Positions 18,828 to 29,445 are shown, counted from the first letter of the stretch. The stretch: 64,000 bases of DNA from Limnobaculum eriocheiris (GCF_021010575.1 NZ_JAJNAG010000002.1:62001-126000), one strand, 5' to 3'. Program-made: numbers and translations. Notes: generated by a model not told the origin, from the letters alone.

Positions 18828-19475
18828 ATGAGGATTTTCAGTACCCTAATAGTGCTTCTGTTTATGTCTGGCATTTTTATCTTTTTCAGCGGTTCTCTTC
18901 AGTCTGATGGTCAGGTACCGCTGCCAACAGAAACGCCCCCGGTTACAGTTAAAAAGCAGACTAATCAAGCGCTGGCATTAAGCGCCGAAGACCAGATAGG
19001 AAAAACGCGCTATTACGATCCGGCTTATGTTTCGCTGTCCTATCCCGGTGGGGATGTTGATATTGAACGGGGTGTCTGTTCTGATGTTGTGATCCGGGCT
19101 TTACGTCAGCAGGGGGCGGATTTACAACAACGGGTTCATCAGGATATGAAAACGAATTTTTCGTCTTATCCTCGTATCTGGGGATTGAAGAAACCCGACA
19201 CAAATATTGATCATCGACGTGTGCCGAATCTTGAAACTTATTTTAAACGGCATAAAATGGAGCAGCCAGTCTCACTCAATGCAAGGGATTACTTACCCGG
19301 TGACATTGTTTCCTGGCGTTTGGATAATGGACTACCCCATATAGGTATTGTGACCGACCGTTATACTCGCGAAGGCAGGCCGTTGGTTGTTCACAATATA
19401 GGTTCCGGAGCTCGGGCTGAAGATATTCTGTTTTTATGGAAAATTAATGGGCATTATCGCTATTTTAATAATTAG
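18828..19475 (+). CDS. DUF1287 (YijF-like) exported protein
   Basis: A 215-residue protein with one N-terminal hydrophobic segment (LIVLLFMSGIFIFFSG), either an uncleaved signal anchor or a signal peptide. The rest is a DUF1287 domain, with IGKTRYYDPAYVSL, then GVCSDVVIRALR holding a conserved cysteine, YPRIWGLKKPDTNIDHRRVPNL, YLPGDIVSW and LPHIGIV with a conserved histidine. Cys and His in this order suggest an NlpC/P60-like hydrolase fold acting in the periplasm, but no activity is proved. E. coli YijF is the nearest known relative; its gene is elsewhere, so the location here is different. Confidence 0.8.
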   Translation: MRIFSTLIVLLFMSGIFIFFSGSLQSDGQVPLPTETPPVTVKKQTNQALALSAEDQIGKTRYYDPAYVSLSYPGGDVDIERGVCSDVVIRALRQQGADLQQRVHQDMKTNFSSYPRIWGLKKPDTNIDHRRVPNLETYFKRHKMEQPVSLNARDYLPGDIVSWRLDNGLPHIGIVTDRYTREGRPLVVHNIGSGARAEDILFLWKINGHYRYFNN

Positions 19476-19598
19476 TGCTATGTGTGGTGTGCCAAGCCTG
19501 TAATAGGGTGTTTTATTTCATAATTACATAAGAAAAATTTTATTATTCAGTTCTACTATTTCTGGTGTTTTTGTATTCCTATAAGAAAAATATAACTT

Positions 19599-20885
19599 AT
19601 GCGCCTTAAGTCTCTTCTCATTACGCTGATTACATTACCTTTATTTATCTTTTCGGCCTGTTCTTTGGCGGAAGATGAACCGCAAGGCAATGATATAAAA
19701 CCAGTCCAGGTACGCATTATTCGTGACAGCCAGATCATGGCTCAGGTTGGCAATGACATTATTAACGTGGGTAACCTGAATAAAGATCAGGAGATGATGG
19801 TTTACCCTCTAAGTCCGAATTATTATGAGTTTACTTTTGGTAATGCCCATGGGTTGATCCCAAAAGATGCGGTATTACCTCTCAGTAAATCCAAAAAAGT
19901 GCTGGGGTTGGCACTAACCGATCTGCAGAAGCTAAATCAGAACCTGATTACCATTCGCACAACAACGCTTTACGACCAGCCAAAAGATACCAGCAAAGTT
20001 TTTGGGGTATTGAATGAGAATTTACGCTATCCGATTCTTGGTCGTTTAAGGGGGGAGGATGGCTCTCTCTGGTATGAAATTAATATCGGTGATGATGCTA
20101 AATATATTCAGGCGGATGACTGTGAGCTGGATAACGGTGTTCCGGTACTGACTTATCACCATATTTTGCAGGACAGTGAGAATAAATACTTCCGCCATAC
20201 GTCAACCACAACCTCAGTGGCGGCATTTGATAGTCAAATGGCCTATCTGAAGCAAGAAAATTATGAAACTATCAGCCTGTATCAGTTAGAAGGCTATCTG
20301 GATAATACCGTCAATATTCCTGCAAAGGCAGTAGTATTAACGTTTGATGATGGATTGAAATCGGTTCACCGCTACGCCTACCCCATCCTGAAAAAATATG
20401 AGCTTGAAGCAACGGCCTTTATTATTTCATCAAGAATTAAGCACAATCCTCAAACCTGGGATCCTAATACGTTGCAGTTTATGAGCATCAGTGAATTAAA
20501 ACAGATTCAGGATGTTTTTGATATTCAATCGCATACTCATTTCCTGCATCGTTACTCCGATGATAAACGTCCGGTATTATTAAGTCGTGATGAGCATAAT
20601 ATTGAGCTGGATTTTGAGCGTTCCCGGCGGGCGCTAACGCAATTTAATCCACGGGTACAGTATATCTCTTACCCGTTTGGTGGATATAACGATAATGCTA
20701 TTCAGGCGGCCAAACTGGCAGGTTACCGTCTGGCGGTGACCACCGTAAGAGGAAAGGTCAAGCCGGGGGATAATCCTTTTACTTTAAAACGCTTATATAT
20801 CCTGAGTTCTGATAGCATTCAGGCAATGGCGGAACGCATTGCCAATACTCGCTCAGATATTAAGCCCATGGTGACAAAGCAATAG
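19599..20885 (+). CDS. yadE: YadE-like polysaccharide deacetylase lipoprotein
   Basis: A 428-residue lipoprotein. The signal ends in the lipobox FSAC (Cys20), so anchoring in the envelope is expected. Residues about 45-170 form a region of beta-rich SH3-like character. The NodB/polysaccharide deacetylase domain begins at VPVLTYHHI, with VVLTFDDGLKSVH (metal and catalytic Asp-Asp) and DIQSHTHFLHR (histidine pair) and ISYPFGGYND. It follows yadG-yadH as yadE does in E. coli. The polymer acted on is unknown; surface glycan or peptidoglycan N-deacetylation is an inference from the family. Confidence 0.86.
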   Translation: MRLKSLLITLITLPLFIFSACSLAEDEPQGNDIKPVQVRIIRDSQIMAQVGNDIINVGNLNKDQEMMVYPLSPNYYEFTFGNAHGLIPKDAVLPLSKSKKVLGLALTDLQKLNQNLITIRTTTLYDQPKDTSKVFGVLNENLRYPILGRLRGEDGSLWYEINIGDDAKYIQADDCELDNGVPVLTYHHILQDSENKYFRHTSTTTSVAAFDSQMAYLKQENYETISLYQLEGYLDNTVNIPAKAVVLTFDDGLKSVHRYAYPILKKYELEATAFIISSRIKHNPQTWDPNTLQFMSISELKQIQDVFDIQSHTHFLHRYSDDKRPVLLSRDEHNIELDFERSRRALTQFNPRVQYISYPFGGYNDNAIQAAKLAGYRLAVTTVRGKVKPGDNPFTLKRLYILSSDSIQAMAERIANTRSDIKPMVTKQ

Positions 20886-20889
20886 TCTA

Positions 20890-21990
20890 TTAGTTGGGTA
20901 TCAGTGTCAGTGCAATAGTATCGGTCATGTAACGGGTTTGATTTCTCCCGTTTGATTTTGCCTGGTATAACGCCAGATCGGCGCGCTGGAACAGTGACAG
21001 ACGGTTATTGTCATAGCGCTGTTCACTGCTGCTGATACCAATGGAGATGGTGATATTGATCTGTTGCCCATTGGGCAGGTTGAATACATTGCGCTCTATT
21101 TTCTGACGGATCTCTTCTGCTATTTTTTGGGCTAATGGGATGGAGAAATCCGTCAGAATAGCGGCGAACTCTTCTCCGCCAATGCGGAAGAATTTTTGTC
21201 CGGAAGCCGTATAAGAATCCAGTATGCGGGCCATATCTTTTAATACCTTATCCCCTGCATCATGCCCATAGTTATCATTGACATGTTTAAAGTGGTCGAT
21301 GTCCATCAACAGCAGGGCAGTGCCTCTTTTTGACTGGCTGACGCCTTGCATGGCCTGATCGAACACCCTGCGATTGAGTAAACCGGTAAGAAAATCCCGC
21401 TGTGCCTGCCCCTGATAAGTGATCATTTCTAACTTTTGTTGTTTTATATCTTTTAACAACATAAGGGAAAACTGTATGCCAAGAAATGATGAAAAGGTCA
21501 TCATTACGCTGAATTTCATGATTTTATTAATATCTTGTGTAATCAGAAAAGAGCCTGAACAGATAAATACCAGGCTAATCATACTGAACAAAATGGCCCG
21601 ATATAACAACGAGCGTTGAACATAATGTGAGCAAAGTGCCAGTGTGGTTCCCAGCAAACCATAAATCATAGAAATGAGTACCGCGGTGTCGTTAAAACTG
21701 ATGGCCAGACGAGAAACTGAAATAATCAATGCGGTGATAAGCGTTGGAAGTGGACCAACATAACAGGCGATAATCACCAGTGGAATATGTCTGAGGTCGA
21801 TAAAAGTATAATGTATGGTGGGAATAGCAAACTTCATTAAAACAAAGCATAACAAGCCGTTACATAAACCAATCTGTATTTTTTTACTCAGAGAAAGGCA
21901 GGCATCCAGAGGTGATGTAGTCAGTTTAGAAATAAAATAAAACCCAGTCAGCATAATGCTGATATTAATAATGATACCGTCAAAAAACAT
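20890..21990 (-). CDS. Membrane diguanylate cyclase (GGDEF)
   Basis: A 366-residue inner-membrane protein. Residues 1-185 contain about six hydrophobic segments of the 5TM sensor type (GLLGTTLALCSHYV and others). A short linker leads to a GGDEF domain from residue 200: DFLTGLLNRR, LLLMDIDHFKHVND, YGHDAGDKVL and the catalytic FFRIGGEEFAAIL. GGEEF is an active variant, so synthesis of cyclic di-GMP is expected. I see no RxxD inhibitory site at the usual place before GGEEF, so product inhibition may be weak. The signal sensed is unknown. It is convergent with yadE, only 4 bp apart. Confidence 0.88.
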   Translation of the reverse strand: MFFDGIIINISIMLTGFYFISKLTTSPLDACLSLSKKIQIGLCNGLLCFVLMKFAIPTIHYTFIDLRHIPLVIIACYVGPLPTLITALIISVSRLAISFNDTAVLISMIYGLLGTTLALCSHYVQRSLLYRAILFSMISLVFICSGSFLITQDINKIMKFSVMMTFSSFLGIQFSLMLLKDIKQQKLEMITYQGQAQRDFLTGLLNRRVFDQAMQGVSQSKRGTALLLMDIDHFKHVNDNYGHDAGDKVLKDMARILDSYTASGQKFFRIGGEEFAAILTDFSIPLAQKIAEEIRQKIERNVFNLPNGQQINITISIGISSSEQRYDNNRLSLFQRADLALYQAKSNGRNQTRYMTDTIALTLIPN

Positions 21991-22201
21991 AGCAAAGTTC
22001 CAAATACCGGAGGTAATTTATATTTATATTGAATAATTGAAATTCATATTATAAGCATAGATAGGTAGTGGATTTTTGCAAAAGCCATAACGAAATTATG
22101 GGTAATATTTTGATGTTATATAAGAAACAGGCAGGTAATTATCTCAATACCCCGCCTGATAAGTGTTTATCGCCACTGTTATAGCTGTGCAACGAAATTG
22201 T

Positions 22202-22690
22202 TTATTCAGCAAACCAGCGCTCTAAACCGTCAGCGGATACCTGAGACAGAAGTGAAGAAAGCGTGACGCCATCAGGAAAAATCAGGTCCGGGGCAATGTC
22301 CGCCAGTGGGTAAAGCATAAACCCCCGATTGTGCATATCATAGTGAGGCACGGTCAGACGTGAGGTGTTAATGGTCTGATTACCAAACAGTAAAATATCC
22401 AGATCCAGAGTGCGTGGCCCCCAACGATGCGCTTTTCTTTCGCGCCCCTGATTCAGCTCAATGGCCTGAGTTGCATCAAGCAGGCTTTCGGCAGAGAGTT
22501 GGGTATCCAGTTCTACTACGGCATTCAGATAGTCAGGTTGATCTTGTGGTCCTAATGGTTTGGTTCGATATAACGGCGAGCAGGCAATCAGACGAGTTTG
22601 AGGGATCTGCTTTATAGCATCCAATGCCGCTTCAACCTGTGTCAGCGGTTGATTAAGATTACTGCCTAATGCGATAAATACCTGAGTCAT
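22202..22690 (-). CDS. folK: 2-amino-4-hydroxy-6-hydroxymethyldihydropteridine pyrophosphokinase
   Basis: Transfers pyrophosphate from ATP to the pterin in folate synthesis. It has 162 residues (E. coli 159). The start VFIALGSNLNQPL, the LYRTKPLGPQDQPDYLNAVV stretch, RWGPRTLDLDILLFG with the metal-binding Asp pair, and VPHYDMHNRGFMLYPL are all typical. It is 53 bp downstream of pcnB, as in E. coli, with a hairpin between. Confidence 0.96.
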   Translation of the reverse strand: MTQVFIALGSNLNQPLTQVEAALDAIKQIPQTRLIACSPLYRTKPLGPQDQPDYLNAVVELDTQLSAESLLDATQAIELNQGRERKAHRWGPRTLDLDILLFGNQTINTSRLTVPHYDMHNRGFMLYPLADIAPDLIFPDGVTLSSLLSQVSADGLERWFAE

Positions 22691-22710
22691 GATCTCTGTC
22701 CATTATGCGA

Positions 22711-22734
22711 TTAAGCCTCCGTTAGGAGGCTTAA
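22711..22734 (-). terminator. Hairpin between pcnB and folK
   Basis: TTAAGCCTCC and GGAGGCTTAA form a perfect 10-bp stem with a GTTA loop in the 53-bp gap after pcnB. There is no long U tract on the minus strand, so it may be a weak terminator or a stabilising/processing hairpin rather than a full stop. Confidence 0.6.
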
Positions 22735-22743
22735 ATCAGAAAG

Positions 22744-24132
22744 TTATTGCGGTTTGGCCGTATTCTTGCGTGGCCGCCGCGACCGGCGATGGCGAGATGG
22801 TTCATCTCCCAGCGCGTTAAGCATGGTCTTCTGGCGTTGCATATCGGCCTGTTGGAACTCATCCCACCAGTGGCTAAGTTTTTGCACTTCACCTTTTTCA
22901 ATGTCGGCTCTGAGCAATAATAAATCGAACGAAGCCCGAAATTTAGGGTGTTCCATCAGTTTATAGGCCTTTTTGCCCTGACGGCGCGGCAGACGTAGCT
23001 GCAATTGCCAGATATCACGCACTAACGAAGTAATACGTTTAGGAATGGCCAGCGTCATGCACTGTTCATCCAGAATATCATTCATAGCAAGGGCAAAAGC
23101 GTCATAATAGGCCAGACCACTTTCCTGAGTGAGCTTTTGAGCATGCTCAACCAGCGGGTACCACAGCATGGCTGCAAACAGGAACGCTGGATTGACGCGC
23201 TTGCCGTTTTGCAGCCGTTGGTCAGTGTTCTTCAGCACCTGGCCGAGGATCTTCTCCATATTGCTGTCGCCCTGCGGCGTAAAGTGCTTATCAATGAGCG
23301 GGAACAAAGCGTTAAACAGATGGTGTTCACGTAACAATTGATAAGTGGGATAACCGTGTCCGGCCTGTAATAGCTTTAACGCTTCTTCAAACAGTCGGGC
23401 AGGGGGAATCTCACGCAGCAAATGAGCTAAACGGGTAATCGGCTCTGCTGTTGCTGTCTCAATACGCATATCAAGCTTGGCGGCAAAACGAATTGCTCTG
23501 AGCATTCTCACCGGATCTTCACGATAGCGGGTTTCCGGATCGCCAATCAGACGAATAATGCCCTGTTGTAAATCTTGCAGCCCTCCGGTGAAATCGCGCA
23601 GGGTGAAATCATCGGCGCTGTAGTACAGGCTGTTAACGGTAAAATCGCGACGCTGGGCATCTTCAGTAATGGAACCGTAGACGTTATCACGTAGCAACAT
23701 GCCATTATTAGCCTGTTGAGATTCATTTTTATCATTGTTATCGCTGTGTACGCCGCGGAAAGTCGCTACTTCGATAATCTCTGGCCCAAACATAATGTGA
23801 GCCAGACGGAAACGGCGGCCAATCAGACGGCAGTTGCGAAACAGTTTGCGTACCTGCTCGGGTGTCGCATTGGTGGTGATATCAAAATCTTTTGGCTTTT
23901 TATTTAGCAGCAGGTCGCGGACACCGCCGCCGACCAGATAGGCCTCATATCCCGATTTATTTAATCGGTACAGGACTTTCAGGGCATTATCGCTAATGTC
24001 CTTACGAGAAATGTTGTGCTGGGCACGTGGAATCACAACCACATCATCAGTGCTGTGGTTCTGTTCCTGTATGTCTGAATCAGACTCTCGGGTGAGTACC
24101 TTGCGGCAAAAATTAGCTACGCGGGTAAAAAT
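22744..24132 (-). CDS. pcnB: Poly(A) polymerase I, ATT start codon
   Basis: Adds 3' poly(A) tails to RNA and so hastens its decay. An ATG/GTG-only reading would start no earlier than 24042. But the frame is open further up and encodes [15 protein letters not shown], the E. coli PcnB N-terminus, beginning at an ATT codon (24132-24130) with GAGGT 6 bp upstream. E. coli pcnB is known to use AUU, so I place the start there, giving 462 residues (E. coli 465). The nucleotidyltransferase motif [17 protein letters not shown], the RRDFTVNSL segment and the basic tail RRSRRPRK are present. A rare start keeps expression low and sensitive to IF3. Confidence 0.93.
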   Translation of the reverse strand: MFTRVANFCRKVLTRESDSDIQEQNHSTDDVVVIPRAQHNISRKDISDNALKVLYRLNKSGYEAYLVGGGVRDLLLNKKPKDFDITTNATPEQVRKLFRNCRLIGRRFRLAHIMFGPEIIEVATFRGVHSDNNDKNESQQANNGMLLRDNVYGSITEDAQRRDFTVNSLYYSADDFTLRDFTGGLQDLQQGIIRLIGDPETRYREDPVRMLRAIRFAAKLDMRIETATAEPITRLAHLLREIPPARLFEEALKLLQAGHGYPTYQLLREHHLFNALFPLIDKHFTPQGDSNMEKILGQVLKNTDQRLQNGKRVNPAFLFAAMLWYPLVEHAQKLTQESGLAYYDAFALAMNDILDEQCMTLAIPKRITSLVRDIWQLQLRLPRRQGKKAYKLMEHPKFRASFDLLLLRADIEKGEVQKLSHWWDEFQQADMQRQKTMLNALGDEPSRHRRSRRPRKNTAKPQ

Positions 24133-24248
24133 AGGACACCTCGGTCATAGTGTATCTGTCAGTGATGAGCGGCGCCGTTCAGGATACTCATCAAATAATC
24201 AAATAGTAGTCAGTAAACCATATATGGTAAACGGCGGTCTATAATAGC

Positions 24249-25178
24249 TCACACTGAATCATTTGAGAATGGAAAGTGTGTGGTCAGCTCCGGCGTTACG
24301 GGTATGCGGTTGTGGTCCCAATGGTCAATTCCCCATGTCAGTAACGCTTCAATGGATGCATCCTGCCAATCATCAGGCAGAGGTTGCCCTAAAAACAGCA
24401 TAGCTTCCGCCAGTATTGTCAGGGGATGGTCAAGGGATAACGGTGGGGCATGGTTCTGCTTTGACAGCTTATGCCCCAGATGATCTAACGCCAGCGGCAG
24501 GTGGAAATAGTCGGGCTCCTTCCAGCCTAACTGGTGGTACAGGGCAATCTGTCGCACGGTTGGCTGAATTAAATCTGCACCCCGTACAATTTCTGTTACT
24601 CCCTGAAAGTGGTCATCCACCACCACGGCGAGATTATAAGCAAACAGCCCATCTTTACGATGGATAATAAAATCCTCACTGGCAAAAGCAGGTTCGGCTT
24701 TTAATATGCCCAGGTGTTTATCGTGAAATTGATAAACCGGTTGTGCCACATGTAGTCGTAAAGAGGCATCCTGAGAAGGCAAGGATAAGTTACGGCAGTG
24801 TCCATCATAAACGCCGTCGGACTGTTGAATTCTGGCGCGGGTGCAGTGGCAGTAGTAGCAACGATTTTGCTGATAAAGCTGATGCAGAATCTGGCGATAG
24901 ATGTCACTGCGTTGAGACTGGTAGAGGACTTCACCATCCCAATGCAATCCATAATGTTCCAGGGTAGCTAAAATACGGGAAGCTGCGCCGGCTACTTCTC
25001 TGGGAGGGTCTATATCTTCGATACGAACGAACCAATCCCCGCGATTTGACCGTGCCTGCAAAAAACTGCCTAGCGCGGCAATCAGGGAACCAAAATGCAA
25101 ATCTCCGGAAGGAGAGGGAGCAAAACGCCCCACATAACGATTAGTCATTAATGTGGTTGAACAGCCTGAATCCGTCAT
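24249..25178 (-). CDS. gluQ: Glutamyl-Q tRNA(Asp) synthetase
   Basis: A truncated GluRS-like enzyme that attaches glutamate to the queuosine base of tRNA(Asp). It has 309 residues. Class I signatures are [19 protein letters not shown] (HIGH-type) and KLSKQNHAP (KMSKS-type). The zinc-binding segment [12 protein letters not shown] with a later HC is intact, and no anticodon-binding domain follows, as expected for GluQ. GGAG lies about 6 bp before this ATG; an ATG ten codons later is the alternative. It lies between dksA and pcnB, as in E. coli. Confidence 0.95.
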   Translation of the reverse strand: MTDSGCSTTLMTNRYVGRFAPSPSGDLHFGSLIAALGSFLQARSNRGDWFVRIEDIDPPREVAGAASRILATLEHYGLHWDGEVLYQSQRSDIYRQILHQLYQQNRCYYCHCTRARIQQSDGVYDGHCRNLSLPSQDASLRLHVAQPVYQFHDKHLGILKAEPAFASEDFIIHRKDGLFAYNLAVVVDDHFQGVTEIVRGADLIQPTVRQIALYHQLGWKEPDYFHLPLALDHLGHKLSKQNHAPPLSLDHPLTILAEAMLFLGQPLPDDWQDASIEALLTWGIDHWDHNRIPVTPELTTHFPFSNDSV

Positions 25179-25245
25179 TGCGACTCCCTTGTTCTGCCAT
25201 CAAAAGTTGGCAGAACCAATAAGGGAATCAGATGTAACGAACAGA

Positions 25246-25701
25246 TTAACCTGCCATTTGTTTTTCGCGAATCTCAGCCAGCGTTTTACAGTCGATGCAA
25301 AGATCGGCAGTAGGACGGGCTTCAAGGCGGCGAATACCGATTTCAACGCCGCAGGATTCACAGTAACCAAAATCGTCTTCTGCGATTTTTTGCAGAGTCT
25401 TATCGATTTTTTTGATCAGTTTACGCTCACGATCGCGGTTACGTAGCTCCAGACTAAACTCTTCTTCCTGCGTCGCGCGGTCAGCAGGATCGGGGAAGTT
25501 AGCCGCTTCGTCTTGCATGTGGCTGACAGTACGATCGACTTCGTCTCTCAATTGGCCACGCCATGCTTCAAGAATCAGCTTGAAATGTTTAAGCTGGGCT
25601 TCGTTCATATATTCTTCTCCCGGCTTCTCTTTATAAGGCTCTAAGCCTGCGATAGCCAGGATACTTAAGGACGATGTTTTACGCTTTTGCCCTTCTTGCA
25701 T
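25246..25701 (-). CDS. dksA: RNA polymerase-binding transcription factor DksA
   Basis: Works with ppGpp on RNA polymerase to adjust rRNA and amino acid promoters. It has 151 residues, identical in length to E. coli DksA. The coiled-coil tip [11 protein letters not shown] has the two key aspartates, and the zinc finger CESCGVEIG ... [12 protein letters not shown] has all four cysteines. The conserved order sfsA-dksA-gluQ-pcnB-folK is kept. Confidence 0.98.
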   Translation of the reverse strand: MQEGQKRKTSSLSILAIAGLEPYKEKPGEEYMNEAQLKHFKLILEAWRGQLRDEVDRTVSHMQDEAANFPDPADRATQEEEFSLELRNRDRERKLIKKIDKTLQKIAEDDFGYCESCGVEIGIRRLEARPTADLCIDCKTLAEIREKQMAG

Positions 25702-25900
25702 TTTGCTTCTCCTACAAAATACGCGTTGTAGTTTTACACTAGAGAAAAAATCAGGCCGCTATAAATAACAGATGAAGATGAAGTTAGCAATTTTTCCTGC
25801 CTTAAGTATGACAATGCTGTGAAGAAACGCATGTTCATACTGGTGTAACTGCTGGTTATTTGACCAAAAATATCTTCTTTATAACTTTTTACCTGAAAAT

Positions 25901-26605
25901 TTAACCTGTGACGGATACCGGACTTTGTAGTATCACCTCTGTTGGCGATAGTCTGGCTTTATAACAGACGACTTCGACACCGTGTTTCTTAACTTGTTCA
26001 AAAAGCTTTGCGTAAATTGGGTCAATATGTTGTGCCACTTTAACGCTATCAATTCCACTGTGTAGCACGGCAAAGAAAAGCATAGCCCGATGTCCATTTT
26101 CTGCCATTATTTGTAATTCACGCAGATGTTTTTGACCCCGGGTTGTGACGGCATCGGGAAAATAGCCACAATTTTGCTGTATCAGGGTGACCGATTTCAC
26201 TTCAACATAGCATTTGGGGCGTTCAGGATGTTCCAGCAGAAAATCGATACGGCTGTTTTCATCACCGTAACGAACCTCACTGCGCAGCGAACTGTAACCG
26301 CTTAACTCTGCAATCCACTGGTTTTCCAGAGCTTCTTTCACCAGCACATTGGCCTGTAATGTATTAACACAAATCATATCGCCAGCCTGAGTTTGGGTGA
26401 GTTCCCATGAGTGAGGATATTTTCGCTTGGGGTTATCCGAGGTGGAGTACCAGACGGTATCGCCGGGTTCGGCACAGCCGGTCATGGCTCCGGTGTTAGC
26501 ACAGTGTAGTGTGAGTTCTTCCCCCCGCGGGGTGATGACATCGGCAAGGAAACGCTTGTAGCGTTTGATTAGCGTGGCGGGTTGCAGTGGGGTGGTGAAG
26601 TTCAT
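25901..26605 (-). CDS. sfsA: Sugar fermentation stimulation protein SfsA
   Basis: A 234-residue protein, the E. coli length, with the SfsA family core: [30 protein letters not shown] and YVEVKSVTL, which make up a PD-(D/E)xK-like nuclease fold with a preceding OB-like domain. SfsA was linked to maltose gene expression; its molecular activity is not established. The promoter side faces repeat copy B and hrpB. Confidence 0.93.
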   Translation of the reverse strand: MNFTTPLQPATLIKRYKRFLADVITPRGEELTLHCANTGAMTGCAEPGDTVWYSTSDNPKRKYPHSWELTQTQAGDMICVNTLQANVLVKEALENQWIAELSGYSSLRSEVRYGDENSRIDFLLEHPERPKCYVEVKSVTLIQQNCGYFPDAVTTRGQKHLRELQIMAENGHRAMLFFAVLHSGIDSVKVAQHIDPIYAKLFEQVKKHGVEVVCYKARLSPTEVILQSPVSVTG

Positions 26606-26659
26606 GGAAGATCCTGGTTTGGGATTAACGATATCGGGTAACCGTTAAAATTATCATTC

Positions 26660-26820
26660 GGGAATATTCCGACCGTAATGGCAGTATACCTATATCGTCT
26701 CCAGTGCGCGGTCGGAAGGGCCATATACTTAGCTCAGGAGTGCGTTGGGCCTGGCCGGGCTACGGGCGCTTCGTTGGCTTACGCCAAGTCGACCCCCACG
26801 CCCGTCTCTCCCAACGATTA
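26660..26820 (-). repeat. Dispersed palindromic repeat, copy B
   Basis: Copy B is inverted relative to A and D. Its outer end GGAATATTCCGACCGTAAT is at 26661-26679, and the arm word TACTTAGC (reverse of GCTAAGTA) is at 26726-26733, 63 bp from the end. The GC-rich core at 26740-26810 includes GCTTACGCCAAGTCG at 26777-26791, matching copy A at 14 of 15 bases. It lies between the divergent sfsA and hrpB genes, a pair that adjoin in E. coli without such an insert. Confidence 0.8.
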
Positions 26821-27000
26821 ATATTGTGAACAGATAGAGCTATTCATTTACGCGGAGTCGATTTTAACGCGGCTTATTATTCACCATGTGTCCAGTTTGG
26901 TAAATCAATGAAAGTTATCCTGTCGGTTGTTTTGGTGGCTGGTACACTATGGGCCGATAAAATTTATTTTGATACCTAAGTTATCTGATTGAGGTTATGC

Positions 27001-29445
27001 GTGTCTCTGCCGGTAAGTGAAGTTCTTCAGCCATTGCTTGATGCTTTGCAGCATTCTCCCTGTGTATTGTTGCAGGCGCCGCCCGGTGCGGGGAAGTCGA
27101 CCTGGTTGCCGTTGAAGTTGCTTGAGCAGTCGTCCTGGCTGTCGGGGCGTATTATTATGCTGGAACCGCGTCGTCTGGCGGCTCGCAGTGTGGCGCAGCG
27201 GTTAGCACAGCAGTTGAACCAACCGGTGGGAGAGAGTATTGGCTATCGGATGCGTTCTGAGAGTTTGAGTGGACCGGAGACGCGTCTGGAAGTGGTAACC
27301 GAAGGGGTATTGATCCGTATGCTACAGCAGGATCCGATGCTGGAAGGGGTTTCGCTGGTGATTCTGGATGAATTTCATGAACGTAACTTACAGGCGGATT
27401 TGGCCCTCAGCTTATTGTTAGATGTTCAGAATGGCCTGCGGGATGATTTGAAACTGTTGATTATGTCGGCGACGCTGGATAATCAGCGGTTGCAGCAGTT
27501 TTTACCGGATGCGCCGGTGATTTCGGCTCAGGGGCGCAGTTTTCCCGTTGAGCGTCACTATCTGTCATTGCCCGTCAGTGGGTATTTTGAAGATAAGGTA
27601 GCTCAGGCCGTCAGACAAATAGTGAATCAACATCCGGGGTCGATGCTGCTGTTTTTGCCCGGAGTGGCAGAAATTCGTCGGGTGTATGATTTGTTATCCG
27701 GTAGTCTGGCCGATGATATCGACCTTTGCCCGCTGTATGGTGCCCTGTCTCTGGCGGAGCAGCAAAAAGCCATTTCTCCCTCGCCTTCAGGGCGTCGAAA
27801 AATAGTGCTGGCTACTAACATTGCCGAAACCAGCCTGACTATCGACGGTATTAATCTGGTGGTCGACAGTGGCCTTGAGCGGGTAGCCCGTTTCGATCCG
27901 CGAACCGGGCTGACTCGCTTAATCACCCAGCGTATTTCCAAAGCTTCCATGACGCAGCGGGCCGGACGGGCCGGTCGTTTATCCGCTGGCGCATGTTGGC
28001 ATCTGTTTTCCCGCGAGCAGGGGGAGCGCGCCGCGGAACAGGGTGAAGCGGAAATTATGCAAAGTGATTTATCTGGCCTGACCATGGAATTACTGCAATG
28101 GGGATGTCGCGATATTCAGCAAATGCGCTGGTTGGATGCCCCTCCGGCTACGTCTCTGGCCGCCGCCCGACGCCTGTTGATTCTACTTAACGCTATTGAC
28201 GAGCAGGGTAATATGACCCAAACAGGCCGTCAGATGGCAGAAACCGGTTGTGAACCGCGCTTAGCGGCCATGCTGGTTTATGCTACAAAACAAGGGCCAG
28301 AATCATTAGCTACTGCCCTGTTATTGACCGCCATCATAGAAGAACCCCCAAGGAATGGTCATAAAGATATTAGCTACTGGTTGATGCATCCTCAGGGAGC
28401 ATGGACAAAACGTGCCAGACAACTGGGGCAGCGATTAAAATGTCGTAATAGCACGCCAGACGGTGATGAAGTGCCTTTTTTACTGGCTACAGGCTTTGCC
28501 GATCGCATTGCTCAAAAGCGCGGGGAAGAAGGACGCTATCTGTTGGCTAACGGAATGGGCGCTCAAATTGATACCGATGATGGCTTGTGCCGTTCCGAGT
28601 GGTTGATTGCGGCTTCGCTATTGCAGGGGGCCAACAGCCCCGATGCCCGCATGTTATTGGCAGCTAAAATCGAGCCGGAAGCATTAGCACAACGAATGCC
28701 GGGATTGGTTACGCAACAAAGCGCCATTGAGTGGGATGAAGAGAGAGGAACCCTGCGCGCCTGGCAGCGCCAACAAATTGGTCGTCTGGTGCTAAAAGCC
28801 AAACCGTTAAATAAGCCTTCTGAAGAGCAATTACAGGCCGCGTTACTGGAATGGGTAAGAACTCAGGGCATTCCGGCGTTAGCCTGGGATGAAGAGGCGG
28901 AGCAATTGCGTACCCGTATTCAACGCGCTCAGGAATGGTTGCCTCAGTATGATTGGCCATCGGTGGATGACAGCGAACTGCTGGAAACTCTGGAGTTCTG
29001 GCTATTACCTTCATTAAAGGGCGTCAGAGATATTAAGGGCCTTAAACAAATTAATCTCTCTGAAGCACTACAGCGCAAGTTAGACTGGCAACAGCGTCAG
29101 CGTCTGGACAGTGAATTGCCCGTCAGCTATTGCGTACCAACGGGTTCGCGTTTGCCAATACGTTACGATAGCGAACGGCCACCGGTGCTGGCGGTTCGTT
29201 TACAGGAAATGTTTGGTGAGAAGCAGACGCCGGTGATTGCCGATGGTCGAATTTCGCTGGTAGTTGAGCTGCTATCTCCGGCACACCGGCCGCTACAAAT
29301 TACTCAGGATTTAGCCGCTTTTTGGCAGGGGGCTTATAAAGAGGTGCAAAAGGAGATGAAGGGCCGCTACCCAAAACATGTGTGGCCTGACGATCCGGCA
29401 AATGCGCAGCCCACCCGTAAAACTAAACGTTTTCATCATGGGTGA
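27001..29445 (+). CDS. hrpB: ATP-dependent RNA helicase HrpB
   Basis: A DEAH/DEAD-type helicase of 814 residues. The GTG at 27001 is chosen because GAGG lies 6 bp upstream and the protein then begins SLPVSEVLQPLL like E. coli HrpB; a TTG 12 bp earlier overlaps the Shine-Dalgarno. Motif I is APPGAGKST, motif II DEFH, motif III SATLD, motif V ATNIAETSLT and motif VI QRAGRAGR. The family C-terminal domain ends in EVQKEMKGRYPKHVWPDDP. The role of HrpB in E. coli is not clear. mrcB follows in the same direction, as in E. coli. Confidence 0.95.
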   Translation: MSLPVSEVLQPLLDALQHSPCVLLQAPPGAGKSTWLPLKLLEQSSWLSGRIIMLEPRRLAARSVAQRLAQQLNQPVGESIGYRMRSESLSGPETRLEVVTEGVLIRMLQQDPMLEGVSLVILDEFHERNLQADLALSLLLDVQNGLRDDLKLLIMSATLDNQRLQQFLPDAPVISAQGRSFPVERHYLSLPVSGYFEDKVAQAVRQIVNQHPGSMLLFLPGVAEIRRVYDLLSGSLADDIDLCPLYGALSLAEQQKAISPSPSGRRKIVLATNIAETSLTIDGINLVVDSGLERVARFDPRTGLTRLITQRISKASMTQRAGRAGRLSAGACWHLFSREQGERAAEQGEAEIMQSDLSGLTMELLQWGCRDIQQMRWLDAPPATSLAAARRLLILLNAIDEQGNMTQTGRQMAETGCEPRLAAMLVYATKQGPESLATALLLTAIIEEPPRNGHKDISYWLMHPQGAWTKRARQLGQRLKCRNSTPDGDEVPFLLATGFADRIAQKRGEEGRYLLANGMGAQIDTDDGLCRSEWLIAASLLQGANSPDARMLLAAKIEPEALAQRMPGLVTQQSAIEWDEERGTLRAWQRQQIGRLVLKAKPLNKPSEEQLQAALLEWVRTQGIPALAWDEEAEQLRTRIQRAQEWLPQYDWPSVDDSELLETLEFWLLPSLKGVRDIKGLKQINLSEALQRKLDWQQRQRLDSELPVSYCVPTGSRLPIRYDSERPPVLAVRLQEMFGEKQTPVIADGRISLVVELLSPAHRPLQITQDLAAFWQGAYKEVQKEMKGRYPKHVWPDDPANAQPTRKTKRFHHG

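Noticed and set aside
22711-22734. pcnB-folK hairpin as a strong terminator
   Set aside because: Stem is perfect but the minus strand lacks a U run of normal length, so I kept it only as a weak terminator or processing hairpin.
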